Shown here: positions 1 through 9,259 of the stretch, one piece after another
How the letters are laid out: the number at the start of each line of letters is the position of its first letter
Position numbering within the stretch: the stretch's first letter is position 1
From: Chryseobacterium gleum
GTDB lineage: Bacteria > Bacteroidota > Bacteroidia > Flavobacteriales_D > Crocinitomicaceae
Direction of reading: 5' to 3'
Assembly: GCA_945902775.1 (NCBI GenBank)
Contig: CAMDMY010000024.1
Location: forward strand, 1 to 37,733
Length of the DNA: 37,733 bases
The notes under the pieces: model-generated
Database searches by the model: none
Told to the model about the DNA's origin: nothing
Seen by the model: only the letters and a program-made list of their open reading frames with translations
Translations under genes and position numbers: made by a program

Positions 1-1
1 G

Positions 2-3000
2 ATTAAATACTTCCACTCCAACATTATCGGTATGTCCTCCAATCTCTATTTTAATATCTGGATAATTTTGTAAAATTTTCACAACCCTATTTAATTCTAT
101 ATAGCTTTCAGATTTCAAATCAAATTTAGCATGATCAAAAAATAAATTATTAATAATAACTGTCTTTTGATTTTCGAGCATTTCTTTATATGAAACCATA
201 TCAACATTAAGTTGAACCTCATTCATTTCATCAACCTTAGTCAAATCTAAATTATTTGATGATGGAAAAAAATCTTTATTATCAACATAATACCCATAGT
301 TTCTTCCAGTTGGTAAAACAATAAAATACGACCCATCCACGGGATTCGTTTTAGCTGTACCTACATTTTGACCATTACCTAAATCCTCCCAATATATATT
401 TGCTTCAAGAGGTTCTTTATTTGAATTCAATATTACTCCAGAAACTGTACTTACTACTTTTGGCTGTAAATCTTTTGGTAATTTCAGTTGAAAAATATCT
501 GAATTAGACTTTTTTATCGAAAAATTAAAAATACTCTTCGATGCTTGATTAAACGCTGCCCCTAAATCTTCAGACGATTTTGCATGAAAGAAAGCTCCAC
601 CAGTTTTTTGAGCTATAAGGGTTAAGTCATTAAATGCTTGACTATATTCATCTACTTCTAATGCAATTGTATATACTTTGAATATTAATTTATTCTTTTT
701 TAATTCATTCATTAAATCATTAATAGTTACGCAACTTGTTGCATTTCCATCAGACATTAAAATAATCGATTTGTTTTTACTATCAAAAGAGGAATTGATT
801 GACATATAATCTGAAACGTAATAAAGCGCCTCATACATTGGAGTTCCTCCTGCTGCATCTAAATTATCAATAAATGAAATCAATGAATTTGGATCATTTG
901 TAAAATCAATTGTATTTGAAATTGGCTCTCCACATTCATTATTAAAAGAATGTATTGAAACTTCGGTATTGTTAGTTAAGGCTTCTAAACATACTTCTTT
1001 TGCTGCTTTTTTCATTTCAGAAAGTTTTTGACCTTGCATACTTCCTGAAATATCTAACAGAAGAAGTAAACTAGACATATTCAACGAATTATTTTTACCT
1101 GCATAATAGGCTGATTTACCATCTGTTGAAAATTTAAATCCCCAATCATTATTGGAACTATTTATTTCTTTACCAAGATTTTGTGGCTTTTCCCATTTAC
1201 TCCTGCTTCCTTCAATAGATTCTGTTTTGAAAACATCTAAACGCCCTAAACCTCCATGTCCTTCACTTGAAAAATACAAAGTTTTACCATCAGGATGTAA
1301 ATAAGGACTTCTCTCACTATAAGGTGTGTTAATAGTTGTGCCTAAATTGATTGGCTCGCCCCATAATCCATTTTCTAATTTATTCGACATGTAAATATCT
1401 GTAGGATAGTTATCATCACCGTAATAAGAATTAGAATTTTCAGTATATAAATTTAAACCACCTGGCCTTGAACTTACAAATACAATCGTTTTACCATCAG
1501 CTGTTAACATAGCATCTCCTTCATAATATTCTGAATTAATTGGATAAGGTAATCTTTCAGCAATGCTCCAATTTCCATTTTTTAATTTCGTTGAAACAAG
1601 TATATCACCTCCGTTTTCATTCGACCAAAAGAAAAAGTTATTTCCATCTGCACTAATAGATAATGGAGCTTCATTTCCTTGCTCGGAACTTAGTGAAGAA
1701 ACTATATTTGGAATTTGGTAACTTTGATTTTTTAAAATATAATTTGCCTCAAATACATCTTCACCTCCTAGATTGTCCCTTCTGTCTTTCCCACAAAAAA
1801 ACATTTTTTTACCATCAATACTTGGAACTGCAGCATATTCATCTGAAGAAGTATTTATTGTCTTTAATTTTTCAATTGGAACTATTCTATCTTGCTCATT
1901 TAAAATATTTATCAAATCTGTCACTCTATTTGTGGAGTCTTTGTGGAAATATTTTTCATACTCATTTAATAGTTGAATACAAGCAATCCAATTTTTATTT
2001 TTTAAATCTGATTCAAGCAATCTTTGTAAAGCTACCCAGGATATGTCCTTCGGTGCCATTTCTTTAATAAACAATTTATAATCACTATAATTGTTGGAAT
2101 TAACGCCAATCTTAAGATAAAGACTTTCAATTTTCTCGATTTCATTTCTCAGTTTTTCTAAATATTTCTGATGAGTGTAATCAAATTTATTTGTAAATAT
2201 ATTTTCAAGGTTATTTAAGCTTTCTATTTGACCATCAAATAAGTACAAATCCATTACTTTATCTTGAAATGCAGTAAAATCATTCAATCGGTTATGATTG
2301 TTGAAAATAAATTTGAGGCCTTCTGTATCCTTTTCTCTCAATGAAATAACCTCAATACTATCAATCGAACGCTTATAAAAATCACTAAAATCATTTTTTT
2401 GACAAAAACGAATATACCCTTTTAACGAACCATCTGTTTGCTCAATAAATAAATATTTATTTTTTTCAAAATTAGCTTGATCCACTAAATGAGAATTAGG
2501 ATATTTATCTAAAAAAGATTTAAACGCTGAAGATTTCATTTCTTGAAGTGCTGAATTAAACGCACATACATCTCTTAAAATAATAGCTGAATCAATTTGT
2601 TCTGATTCTGAATACTTTGAAATAAATTCAATATAAGTATCTTCAGTATTTATTAATTTAGCTTGCTTAAAAGCATATATATTTCGATATTTTATCGCCT
2701 CAGATAATTGATTTTTTGATTCTGAAAACGTATTAATAAAATGATCATAGGATTCAACTGAAGGATTCTGATGTGCAATTTCTAAACCTAAATCATAACA
2801 ATTATTTTGCTCCAAATGTAAAACTGCTAAGGTTACTTTTTTCTTAATCAACTTTAACTTTTCTTTGTCATTTATCAAAGAATAATTAGCTAAAGAATTG
2901 TTTATAAAAAAAATAGAAGAATCAGGAGAAAATTTACTAAATTTTTTATTATTAAAAAGTTTTGATTTGTAGAATAAAATCAAACTTTTATCTCCCGATA

Positions 3001-3184
3001 ATTCAGATGACTTTTTTTGCTTTTTATTTATTTTAACTAACTTTTTATTTATTTTAAATTCAGCTACTTGAAATTTCTCATTTTTAAATAATTTCTCGAA
3101 ATTTTGAGCTTGACTAAAAAATGATATAAAAATTAGCAGTACTAATAATTTAAGGTTTAATTCATTCTTAACAACACTTTTCAT
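2..3184 (-). CDS. PorE-like OmpA-family protein with TPR-like, PD40, vWA and carboxypeptidase-regulatory domains (C-terminus cut by window edge)
   Basis: The frame is open from an ATG at 3184 to the window edge, about 1061 codons. A signal peptide (hydrophobic run then SQAQ) is followed by an alpha-helical, TPR-like region (about 30-440), PD40/WD40-like beta-propeller repeats (about 450-695, with recurring 'DGKT..F.S...GG' patterns), a vWA domain (about 700-885), a carboxypeptidase-regulatory-like domain (about 900-965) and the start of an OmpA peptidoglycan-binding domain ending in GGHTDNVG. The vWA keeps the MIDAS residues DISGSM, GGTPM and SDG. Without the vWA, this is the order of PorE, the type IX secretion protein linking outer-membrane parts to peptidoglycan; the vWA insertion is unusual. 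It starts 35 bases after the last kinase and is probably its co-transcribed envelope partner. The domain calls are firm; the role is inferred. Confidence 0.88.
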   Translation of the reverse strand, partial: MKSVVKNELNLKLLVLLIFISFFSQAQNFEKLFKNEKFQVAEFKINKKLVKINKKQKKSSELSGDKSLILFYKSKLFNNKKFSKFSPDSSIFFINNSLANYSLINDKEKLKLIKKKVTLAVLHLEQNNCYDLGLEIAHQNPSVESYDHFINTFSESKNQLSEAIKYRNIYAFKQAKLINTEDTYIEFISKYSESEQIDSAIILRDVCAFNSALQEMKSSAFKSFLDKYPNSHLVDQANFEKNKYLFIEQTDGSLKGYIRFCQKNDFSDFYKRSIDSIEVISLREKDTEGLKFIFNNHNRLNDFTAFQDKVMDLYLFDGQIESLNNLENIFTNKFDYTHQKYLEKLRNEIEKIESLYLKIGVNSNNYSDYKLFIKEMAPKDISWVALQRLLESDLKNKNWIACIQLLNEYEKYFHKDSTNRVTDLINILNEQDRIVPIEKLKTINTSSDEYAAVPSIDGKKMFFCGKDRRDNLGGEDVFEANYILKNQSYQIPNIVSSLSSEQGNEAPLSISADGNNFFFWSNENGGDILVSTKLKNGNWSIAERLPYPINSEYYEGDAMLTADGKTIVFVSSRPGGLNLYTENSNSYYGDDNYPTDIYMSNKLENGLWGEPINLGTTINTPYSERSPYLHPDGKTLYFSSEGHGGLGRLDVFKTESIEGSRSKWEKPQNLGKEINSSNNDWGFKFSTDGKSAYYAGKNNSLNMSSLLLLLDISGSMQGQKLSEMKKAAKEVCLEALTNNTEVSIHSFNNECGEPISNTIDFTNDPNSLISFIDNLDAAGGTPMYEALYYVSDYMSINSSFDSKNKSIILMSDGNATSCVTINDLMNELKKNKLIFKVYTIALEVDEYSQAFNDLTLIAQKTGGAFFHAKSSEDLGAAFNQASKSIFNFSIKKSNSDIFQLKLPKDLQPKVVSTVSGVILNSNKEPLEANIYWEDLGNGQNVGTAKTNPVDGSYFIVLPTGRNYGYYVDNKDFFPSSNNLDLTKVDEMNEVQLNVDMVSYKEMLENQKTVIINNLFFDHAKFDLKSESYIELNRVVKILQNYPDIKIEIGGHTDNVGVEVFN

Positions 3185-3219
3185 ATTATAATTTAAATTG
3201 GTCGGTTTTTATTGTAAAA

Positions 3220-4659
3220 TTAATTCACCCCAAAAAGTTCACTAATTTTTCCATTTTGATCTAAAACAAATCTTAATACACTATTAACATTTTTAGAATT
3301 CTCATGATTATATTGAAGAAATTCAAAATCTATGTTCACATCAAAAGTAAAATCATTTATTTTTACAATATTTTGAATTGTATTTTTAGAATAAATTGTT
3401 CTATTCCATGAGGATGTATACTCTTTTTTTAATTTCGAATAACTTGGGTATTTAAACGTCCAATATCTTTTTAAATCAGTGGAATAAAATGAAAAGATTT
3501 GATCAAAATCCCTATTATCCTCTGCTTGTAAAAAGTTTGAAATAATTGAGGCTGCGTCAAATTGAATTGAATTTTCACTGTTTTCTTCTTCAGATTGATT
3601 ATTAATTACTTCACTATCTACATTCTGACTTTCTGATTGAGGTAACGACTCTACAGGTATTTCTTCTATACTTTCTGAACTAGATTCATTTTCTAGATTC
3701 ATAAAAATAAGTCCAACAACTACAACGATTAATAAAATAGAAGATCCAAAAATCAATCGCTTGGTATTTTTTGGCTTTACTTCACTTTTAATTGTATTGA
3801 TTTCTATTTTTTGTGAATTGCTATTTTCATCAATTTTAAAGGATTCAACTGAAAATGAATCAATAAATTCTTGACAATTTTGAAAACGATTTTCCACTTC
3901 TTTTTGAGTTGCTTTCTTTATGATCTCCCAAAAAGTTGCGTACTCTTTACCTAAGGTTTCTTCAAGAGACAACAATGGTTCTCTAACAATACTGTCATAA
4001 ATTTCATATTCAGTAGTCATCCCTCTGTATGGACAAACACCTGAAAGTAATTCATAAAATGTAACTCCTATCGAATATATATCACTTCTTAAATCTAATT
4101 CTTTTCCTTTCACCTGCTCTGGTGACATATAAAAAACAGTACCGATTTGAGTACCTGTTTTCGTTAAATTATGCTTTGAATCACCTACAATTTTCGCAAT
4201 ACCAAAGTCCAGAACTTTAATTTGATTATCAGCCGTTATTAAAATATTAGAAGGTTTAACATCTCTATGAACAATCCCATTTTTATGAGCATATTGAAAA
4301 GCCTCCAAAATTTGCTTCATAATTGATTCTGCAAGTCGAATATCGATGAGCGTTTCTTGAGATTTCAAGATCTCATCTAAACCTTTTCCATCAACATATT
4401 CCATAATTAAAAAAAGTCCATCTTCACTTTCTACATAATCAATCAATCCAACAATATTTGGATGTTGAAGGTGTGCAAGCATGGAAGCTTCATTTTTAAA
4501 TCTTAATCGAATCTCTTCATTTTTAATTAATTCAGGTTTTAAAACTTTAATGGCTACATTTCTTTTAATAGAAATATGCTCTGCCAAATAAACATCCCCC
4601 ATTCCACCTTCACCTAGAAGTCGAATGATTTTATAATTTTGAATTTGTTGATCAATCAT
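3220..4659 (-). CDS. Transmembrane Ser/Thr protein kinase with NTF2-like ectodomain
   Basis: Hanks-type (PknB-like) kinase of 479 residues. The kinase domain (about 1-270) has the Gly loop GEGGMGDV, Lys38, HRD at 131-133, DFG at 151-153 and an MSPEQ activation-segment end, so it should be active. A single membrane span at about 302-321 puts a roughly 155-residue C-terminus outside the cytoplasm. Its last 110 residues (alternating helix and strand, F/Y/W-rich) resemble the NTF2/SnoaL-like fold; this is judged by pattern only. The kinase domain matches that of the next gene upstream at roughly four in five positions, so the two are tandem duplicates with different sensor regions. It lies between that kinase and the OmpA-like gene. 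Probable role: sense an envelope signal and phosphorylate Thr residues read by the nearby FHA proteins. Confidence 0.92.
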   Translation of the reverse strand: MIDQQIQNYKIIRLLGEGGMGDVYLAEHISIKRNVAIKVLKPELIKNEEIRLRFKNEASMLAHLQHPNIVGLIDYVESEDGLFLIMEYVDGKGLDEILKSQETLIDIRLAESIMKQILEAFQYAHKNGIVHRDVKPSNILITADNQIKVLDFGIAKIVGDSKHNLTKTGTQIGTVFYMSPEQVKGKELDLRSDIYSIGVTFYELLSGVCPYRGMTTEYEIYDSIVREPLLSLEETLGKEYATFWEIIKKATQKEVENRFQNCQEFIDSFSVESFKIDENSNSQKIEINTIKSEVKPKNTKRLIFGSSILLIVVVVGLIFMNLENESSSESIEEIPVESLPQSESQNVDSEVINNQSEEENSENSIQFDAASIISNFLQAEDNRDFDQIFSFYSTDLKRYWTFKYPSYSKLKKEYTSSWNRTIYSKNTIQNIVKINDFTFDVNIDFEFLQYNHENSKNVNSVLRFVLDQNGKISELFGVN

Positions 4660-4670
4660 TTTAGTTTCTA

Positions 4671-6824
4671 TTAATAACCTTCAACTGCTGGATTATATTC
4701 AGTATAATCCAAATCAGTTACTTCTAATTCTCTATAAGATACTAATTTTCCTTCAGTATCAAAACCAACTTCAACTCTAACATTACATCTTTGATATTCA
4801 GATCGAGAAGTTCTGTAACAAGAAAAGTGAATCCAATATGTCCAATATTGAATATCATCACTATCCATATGATCATAACTGAATGTTTCATAAGAAATAG
4901 TAATATTTTTTTCAGAAAACTCATCATTTGTTTGATTGATCTCATTAATCTCACCAGGAGTAATATTCCTCTTCTGAATAAATTGTTTTACATCAGATGC
5001 GAAATAATTATATGCATCAAAATTACCATTCACCAAATCACCATAATAATTTTCAAGAATAGTAGTTACTTCTTCTGTTTGCATTTGCTCGACTTTTATC
5101 TCAGCATCTTTTGGCGTAATTTTTTTAACAGGAACTCTCGTACTTAGATCTCTAGATAAGAGGTGTTCAACTTTAGAAATAGGCACTGCAAAAGTTACAT
5201 TTCCAGATGCTCCCGCTGCGATTTCATATTTTGCATATGAAAAATTAAAATTTCCATTCGCAAAGTAAAAATCTTTAGGGCAGTAAAAAACATTGTTTGA
5301 AAAAGAATATTCGTCACCAAAATCATCTGAATTTCTTATCCCCATTTGTTTACGGAAACAATCTTCAGCGATATTATTAAACAGATTCATATTACTTACA
5401 AAATCCTTAAGACCAAGTACTTTTGCAGTTTCTTTTTCTACAATTTTATAACTTACGTTCTGCAATCCTGTTCCACCTCCCATATAACCAAACATAGACA
5501 TGATAACCTGATCAAATAATATAAAATTTGTATCAATTTGAATTGAATCATTAATTGAAGATTCATATTGATTTGAAGCTTTATTCGCTTCCACTTTACT
5601 ATCTAATAGAAGTTTACTAAAAAAATCAGCATTTAATGATGAATCTTTTAATGAACTACCTTCTGAAACAAATGAATGATCTAAAACAAACTGTTTAATT
5701 AGTCCATTCACTTTAATTTGATAGGGCAATAAACTAACTCCATTTGTCTCTTCCGAGGCATAAAACGCATATTCAATAGAATATCCCTCTCCTTCGCTTA
5801 CAAATCCTTTTTCAATTTTTGCTGTTGAATTTATTTCTACTTCAGGTGACATAAAATACATTATTCCTCCAATTATAAAAGCTAAAACAACTGCAATTAT
5901 TGTCCAAATTTTCCAATTAGAAGAACTTTCCTCAACTACCGGTTTTGGTTTGAAAGCCTCTACTTTTTCTCTAATTGGTTCTTGAACTTTTTTAGGTGTA
6001 ATTGTATTTTCTTCATTTAAACCACGAATAAACTCCTCACAATTTTGAAAACGATCAACGGTTTCTTTCTCAGTTGCCTTTTCAATTACACTCCATACTT
6101 TTGCATAAGCTTCTCCCATTGTGGTCGTAAGAGGAAGCAAAGGTACTTTTACAATATTATCATAAATTTCATATTCAGTGGTCATTCCTCTATACGGACA
6201 AACCCCAGAAAGTAATTCGTAAAAAGTAACACCTAAGGAGTAAATATCACTTCTTTGATCTAATTCTCTTCCTTTAACCTGTTCAGGCGACATGTAATAA
6301 ACTGTACCTATTTGAGTCCCGGTTTTTGTTAAATGATGCTGAGTATCTCCTACCAATTTAGCAATACCAAAATCTAAGACTTTTATTTGGTCATCAGCAG
6401 TAATCAACACATTTGACGGCTTAACATCTCTGTGAATAATACCGTTTTGATGCGCATATTTAAAGGCTTCCAAAATTTGAGTCATTAACTTTTTAGCACG
6501 CTCAATTGTAATAGGAGCTTGTTGCGCCTTCACTAATTCATCTAAGTCTTGACCATCAACATATTCCATTATCAGAAACAGTCCATCTTCTTGCTCTATA
6601 TAATCAATTAACCCAACAATATTTGGATGTTGCAAATGAGCCAACATAGACGCTTCATTTTTAAAACGTTTACGAATTTCTTCATTTTTAACCAGCTCTG
6701 GTTTTAAGACTTTTATTGCAACCTTTCTTTTTATCGAAACGTGTTCTGCAAGATATACATCCCCCATTCCCCCTTCTCCTAAAAGGGAAATGATTTTATA
6801 ATTTTGTATTTGTTGATTGATCAT
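4671..6824 (-). CDS. Transmembrane Ser/Thr protein kinase with RsiV/PdaC-like (DUF4163-DUF3298) and NTF2-like ectodomain
   Basis: A 717-residue receptor kinase. The kinase domain (1-270) is complete: GEGGMGDV loop, Lys38, HRD 131-133, DFG 151-153. A membrane span lies at about 305-325. The ectodomain has two parts. Residues about 335-570 match the DUF4163-DUF3298 pattern of RsiV and PdaC: a 'YQIKVNGLI' strand-turn-helix start, a GGGTG turn followed by 'VLGLKDF' and a helix with 'FRKQMG', then 'FYFANGNFNFSYAKYEIA' leading into a strand with 'VPISKV'. Residues about 595-717 look NTF2-like, as in the downstream paralogue. In RsiV this module binds lysozyme directly, so a muramidase, peptidoglycan or related ligand is a reasonable inference here, not a demonstrated one. 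It sits 11 bases before the paralogous kinase and 4 bases after the YD-type kinase. Confidence 0.92.
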   Translation of the reverse strand: MINQQIQNYKIISLLGEGGMGDVYLAEHVSIKRKVAIKVLKPELVKNEEIRKRFKNEASMLAHLQHPNIVGLIDYIEQEDGLFLIMEYVDGQDLDELVKAQQAPITIERAKKLMTQILEAFKYAHQNGIIHRDVKPSNVLITADDQIKVLDFGIAKLVGDTQHHLTKTGTQIGTVYYMSPEQVKGRELDQRSDIYSLGVTFYELLSGVCPYRGMTTEYEIYDNIVKVPLLPLTTTMGEAYAKVWSVIEKATEKETVDRFQNCEEFIRGLNEENTITPKKVQEPIREKVEAFKPKPVVEESSSNWKIWTIIAVVLAFIIGGIMYFMSPEVEINSTAKIEKGFVSEGEGYSIEYAFYASEETNGVSLLPYQIKVNGLIKQFVLDHSFVSEGSSLKDSSLNADFFSKLLLDSKVEANKASNQYESSINDSIQIDTNFILFDQVIMSMFGYMGGGTGLQNVSYKIVEKETAKVLGLKDFVSNMNLFNNIAEDCFRKQMGIRNSDDFGDEYSFSNNVFYCPKDFYFANGNFNFSYAKYEIAAGASGNVTFAVPISKVEHLLSRDLSTRVPVKKITPKDAEIKVEQMQTEEVTTILENYYGDLVNGNFDAYNYFASDVKQFIQKRNITPGEINEINQTNDEFSEKNITISYETFSYDHMDSDDIQYWTYWIHFSCYRTSRSEYQRCNVRVEVGFDTEGKLVSYRELEVTDLDYTEYNPAVEGY

Positions 6825-6828
6825 TTTT

Positions 6829-8625
6829 TTATTTGAAATAAATAAATTTCCGCTTAATTATGTATTTAATCTCATTGGATAAACTAAAAACATTAAACCC
6901 GTAATATGATTTACATGTTTGTTTAATCCAATTATTATTTTCGTCATACGAATATGAATAAACATAATATGAGATGAATTCGGGGGGATCCATTTTAGGT
7001 AATAATCTTTTTTCATATACTTTATCTCCATTTGAATTATACCTTTCTTCTATAGTCGTATTATTATGTTTTTGAATTTTCTTAATCATTTTATTTGAAG
7101 AGTTATAAGTATAAAACTCATTTTCAGATTCAGTTTTACAAATCATCTTTACACATAAATTCCTTTTATTATAAAAATATACACGCTTTGATATTTCAAT
7201 GTTTTTTTCATTTAAATTTACTACAGACTTCAAATTTCCTTTATTATCATATTTAAATTTTAAAAATCGACCACTTTTTTCATCATTTTCACTGATTAAA
7301 TACCCATTTTCATAAAACATCTTTCTTAGAAACATATACTTTACATTAGATTCAGAAAAACACTTTTCTGAAATTAGTTGTTTGTTTTTATCATACACGT
7401 TTTCTATTTTTTGAAAAATTAATTCATCATAATCTTTGTCAAAACCAAAAGGATTAATGTTTTGACAGCTATGATATATTCTATTTCCGTTATAATCAAA
7501 TTGTGATGTGTCATAAATAACTTGAGCATCTCTACAATCTAAATATTCTAGATATTCTTCATAGGTATAATCTTCTTTTAATTCTTTGTAATTCATTTTT
7601 TTATAAAATCTTGGATCTTCAATTGAAATTAAGGTTTTAACTTTTCCTTTTAAATTTTTTTCATCTAAATCACTTTTTAATTTATTAGGATTTTTTGGTT
7701 GATTAAAAATCAAATGAAAAACAAATAAAGTTATCGAAATAAAAAGAAAAACTATCAAAATAAAGAGTTTGAATTTATATTTCCAAAAGTTATTTCTAAA
7801 TTCTTTTTTTTTGTTTTCTTTAAATGAATTAGATTTAGTTACAATTTCAGACTTGTAAAAACTCCTTTTAGCAACTTCCTTTTGCATCAAATTGGTAATT
7901 ATCAAATCCCACTTTGTATTTGTCAAAGGCAGTTTCTCTTTTAGAATTGAAACCTGAATTTCAGGTAATGAGAGCGTACTAGAATCATATGGTTTTTGTC
8001 CAGTGACCATTTGCCATAAAACAACACCTAAGCTATAAATATCAGTTTCTTTGGTAACTTCAGAAGTACTTCTCACCTGTTCAGGACTCATATACAATGG
8101 TGTTCCCATTTGTTGAGTCAAACCCGTTTTGGTGTAATCTACTGCTCCCTCATTGGTGTTTTTAGCTATTCCAAAATCTAACAATTTGATTTGTCCATTC
8201 TTTGTTACCATGAAATTAGAGGGTTTAATATCTCTGTGTATTAAACCTTGCCCATGGACGTATTCAACAGCCAAAATCATTTGATTGAACAAACCTTCTA
8301 TTTCTAAAGAAGTTAGTTTCCCTTTTTTTATTAAAAAATCTTCTAAAGTTTGTCCTTCTATGTATTCCATGACAAATGCAACTATGTCTCCAGCATCAAT
8401 TAAGTCAGTAACTTTAATAATATTAGGATGTGACATTTTTGCTAAATTTCTTGCTTCAGCTAAAAATCGCTTTCGAATGTTTGAATTTTGAACATATTCC
8501 TCTTTGAGAAGTTTAATAGCAACGTTACTCCCCAATGATTGGTGTTGAGCCAAATAGACATTCGCCATCCCTCCTTCACCTAAAAGAGAAATAATTTTAT
8601 AATTTTCTATTTGATTTCCAATCAT
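6829..8625 (-). CDS. Transmembrane Ser/Thr protein kinase with YD-repeat-like ectodomain
   Basis: A 598-residue receptor kinase. The kinase domain (1-255) shows GEGGMANV, Lys38, HRD 130-132, DFG 150-152 and MSPEQ 179-183. A basic linker and a membrane span at about 286-307 follow. The ectodomain (about 318-598) begins with 'LKGKVKTLISIED' and then repeats short strand pairs such as 'FDYNGNRI', 'FKYDNKGNLK', 'YNSNGDKVYEK' and 'YSYDENNNW'. This resembles RHS/YD or YwqK-like repeats and differs from the other kinases of the cluster. The protein ends in a basic, aromatic tail with no further domain. It is spaced 13 bases from the FHA-DUF4190 gene upstream and 4 bases from the next kinase. No ligand can be named. 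Confidence 0.9.
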   Translation of the reverse strand: MIGNQIENYKIISLLGEGGMANVYLAQHQSLGSNVAIKLLKEEYVQNSNIRKRFLAEARNLAKMSHPNIIKVTDLIDAGDIVAFVMEYIEGQTLEDFLIKKGKLTSLEIEGLFNQMILAVEYVHGQGLIHRDIKPSNFMVTKNGQIKLLDFGIAKNTNEGAVDYTKTGLTQQMGTPLYMSPEQVRSTSEVTKETDIYSLGVVLWQMVTGQKPYDSSTLSLPEIQVSILKEKLPLTNTKWDLIITNLMQKEVAKRSFYKSEIVTKSNSFKENKKKEFRNNFWKYKFKLFILIVFLFISITLFVFHLIFNQPKNPNKLKSDLDEKNLKGKVKTLISIEDPRFYKKMNYKELKEDYTYEEYLEYLDCRDAQVIYDTSQFDYNGNRIYHSCQNINPFGFDKDYDELIFQKIENVYDKNKQLISEKCFSESNVKYMFLRKMFYENGYLISENDEKSGRFLKFKYDNKGNLKSVVNLNEKNIEISKRVYFYNKRNLCVKMICKTESENEFYTYNSSNKMIKKIQKHNNTTIEERYNSNGDKVYEKRLLPKMDPPEFISYYVYSYSYDENNNWIKQTCKSYYGFNVFSLSNEIKYIIKRKFIYFK

Positions 8626-8638
8626 TTGATAAATTTAT

Positions 8639-9244
8639 TTAATAAAAGTTGGCTAGAATGGTAACCAAAAGTATCCAATAAATAAGCACAATTCCTGAGA
8701 AAACGACACCAATTATGCTACATACTTTACCTGCTTTAGCTTGAGTAACTGAACTTGAATCGTACAAAGTAGGATTCAATTGGTAAAGTCTTAAGCCTTT
8801 ATTCGCATTTGAAAGTCCTATTATTCCTAATATTAGTCCTGTAATTGCCCCATAGGTTAAAATAATACTTAATATCCCTAAAATCAATGCAGAACTCGAA
8901 TGAGGAAGCGTAATTGTAGTTATTTGTTGAGGAGTAACTGTACTATTTGCATTGTTGTTTCCACTGTTGACATTTAAAATAGTCGCATCTCCTTGTTGTT
9001 CAGGACCATTGATATAATTCATCCAGGGAACCAATGCATTTCCCACTTTTAATATATCGTTTCTACTAATTTGAGTTTCACCGAAAATACGACTACCGTT
9101 TATAAAAGTCCCATTACTAGAACTGTTATCTCGTATAGTATAACCGTAATCGTTTAAAATTAACGTTGCATGATTTCTAGAAACAGTTGGGTCTTGAACA
9201 ACTATCTCATTATCAAAATTTCTACCTATGTTTATTGTTTTCAT
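8639..9244 (-). CDS. FHA domain membrane protein with DUF4190-like C-terminus
   Basis: The N-terminal FHA domain (about 1-75) has the usual phosphothreonine-binding residues: GR near the start, SRNH and NGTFINGSRI. A linker rich in Asn, Gly and Gln contains 'GDATILNV', a possible phosphoacceptor Thr. The last 85 residues hold two to three hydrophobic segments of DUF4190 type ('LILGILSIILTYG', 'GLILGIIGLSNANKG', then 'AKAGKVCSIIGVVFSGIVLIYW'). I chose the ATG at 9244 because the protein then begins MKTINIGR, like other FHA proteins here; an in-frame GTG lies two codons upstream (9250). It follows the FHA-FHA-ABC gene closely and precedes three receptor kinases. Inferred role: a membrane adaptor brought to phosphorylated partners through its FHA domain. 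Confidence 0.87.
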   Translation of the reverse strand: MKTINIGRNFDNEIVVQDPTVSRNHATLILNDYGYTIRDNSSSNGTFINGSRIFGETQISRNDILKVGNALVPWMNYINGPEQQGDATILNVNSGNNNANSTVTPQQITTITLPHSSSALILGILSIILTYGAITGLILGIIGLSNANKGLRLYQLNPTLYDSSSVTQAKAGKVCSIIGVVFSGIVLIYWILLVTILANFY

Positions 9245-9259
9245 AATCACTTAAATTAA

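Noticed and set aside
1663-2067. 134-codon plus-strand open frame
   Set aside because: It is antisense to the OmpA-like gene, Leu/Phe/His-rich and without a recognisable domain.
4791-5147. 118-codon plus-strand open frame
   Set aside because: It is a shadow of the kinase ectodomain gene on the other strand, and its peptide has no protein-family features.
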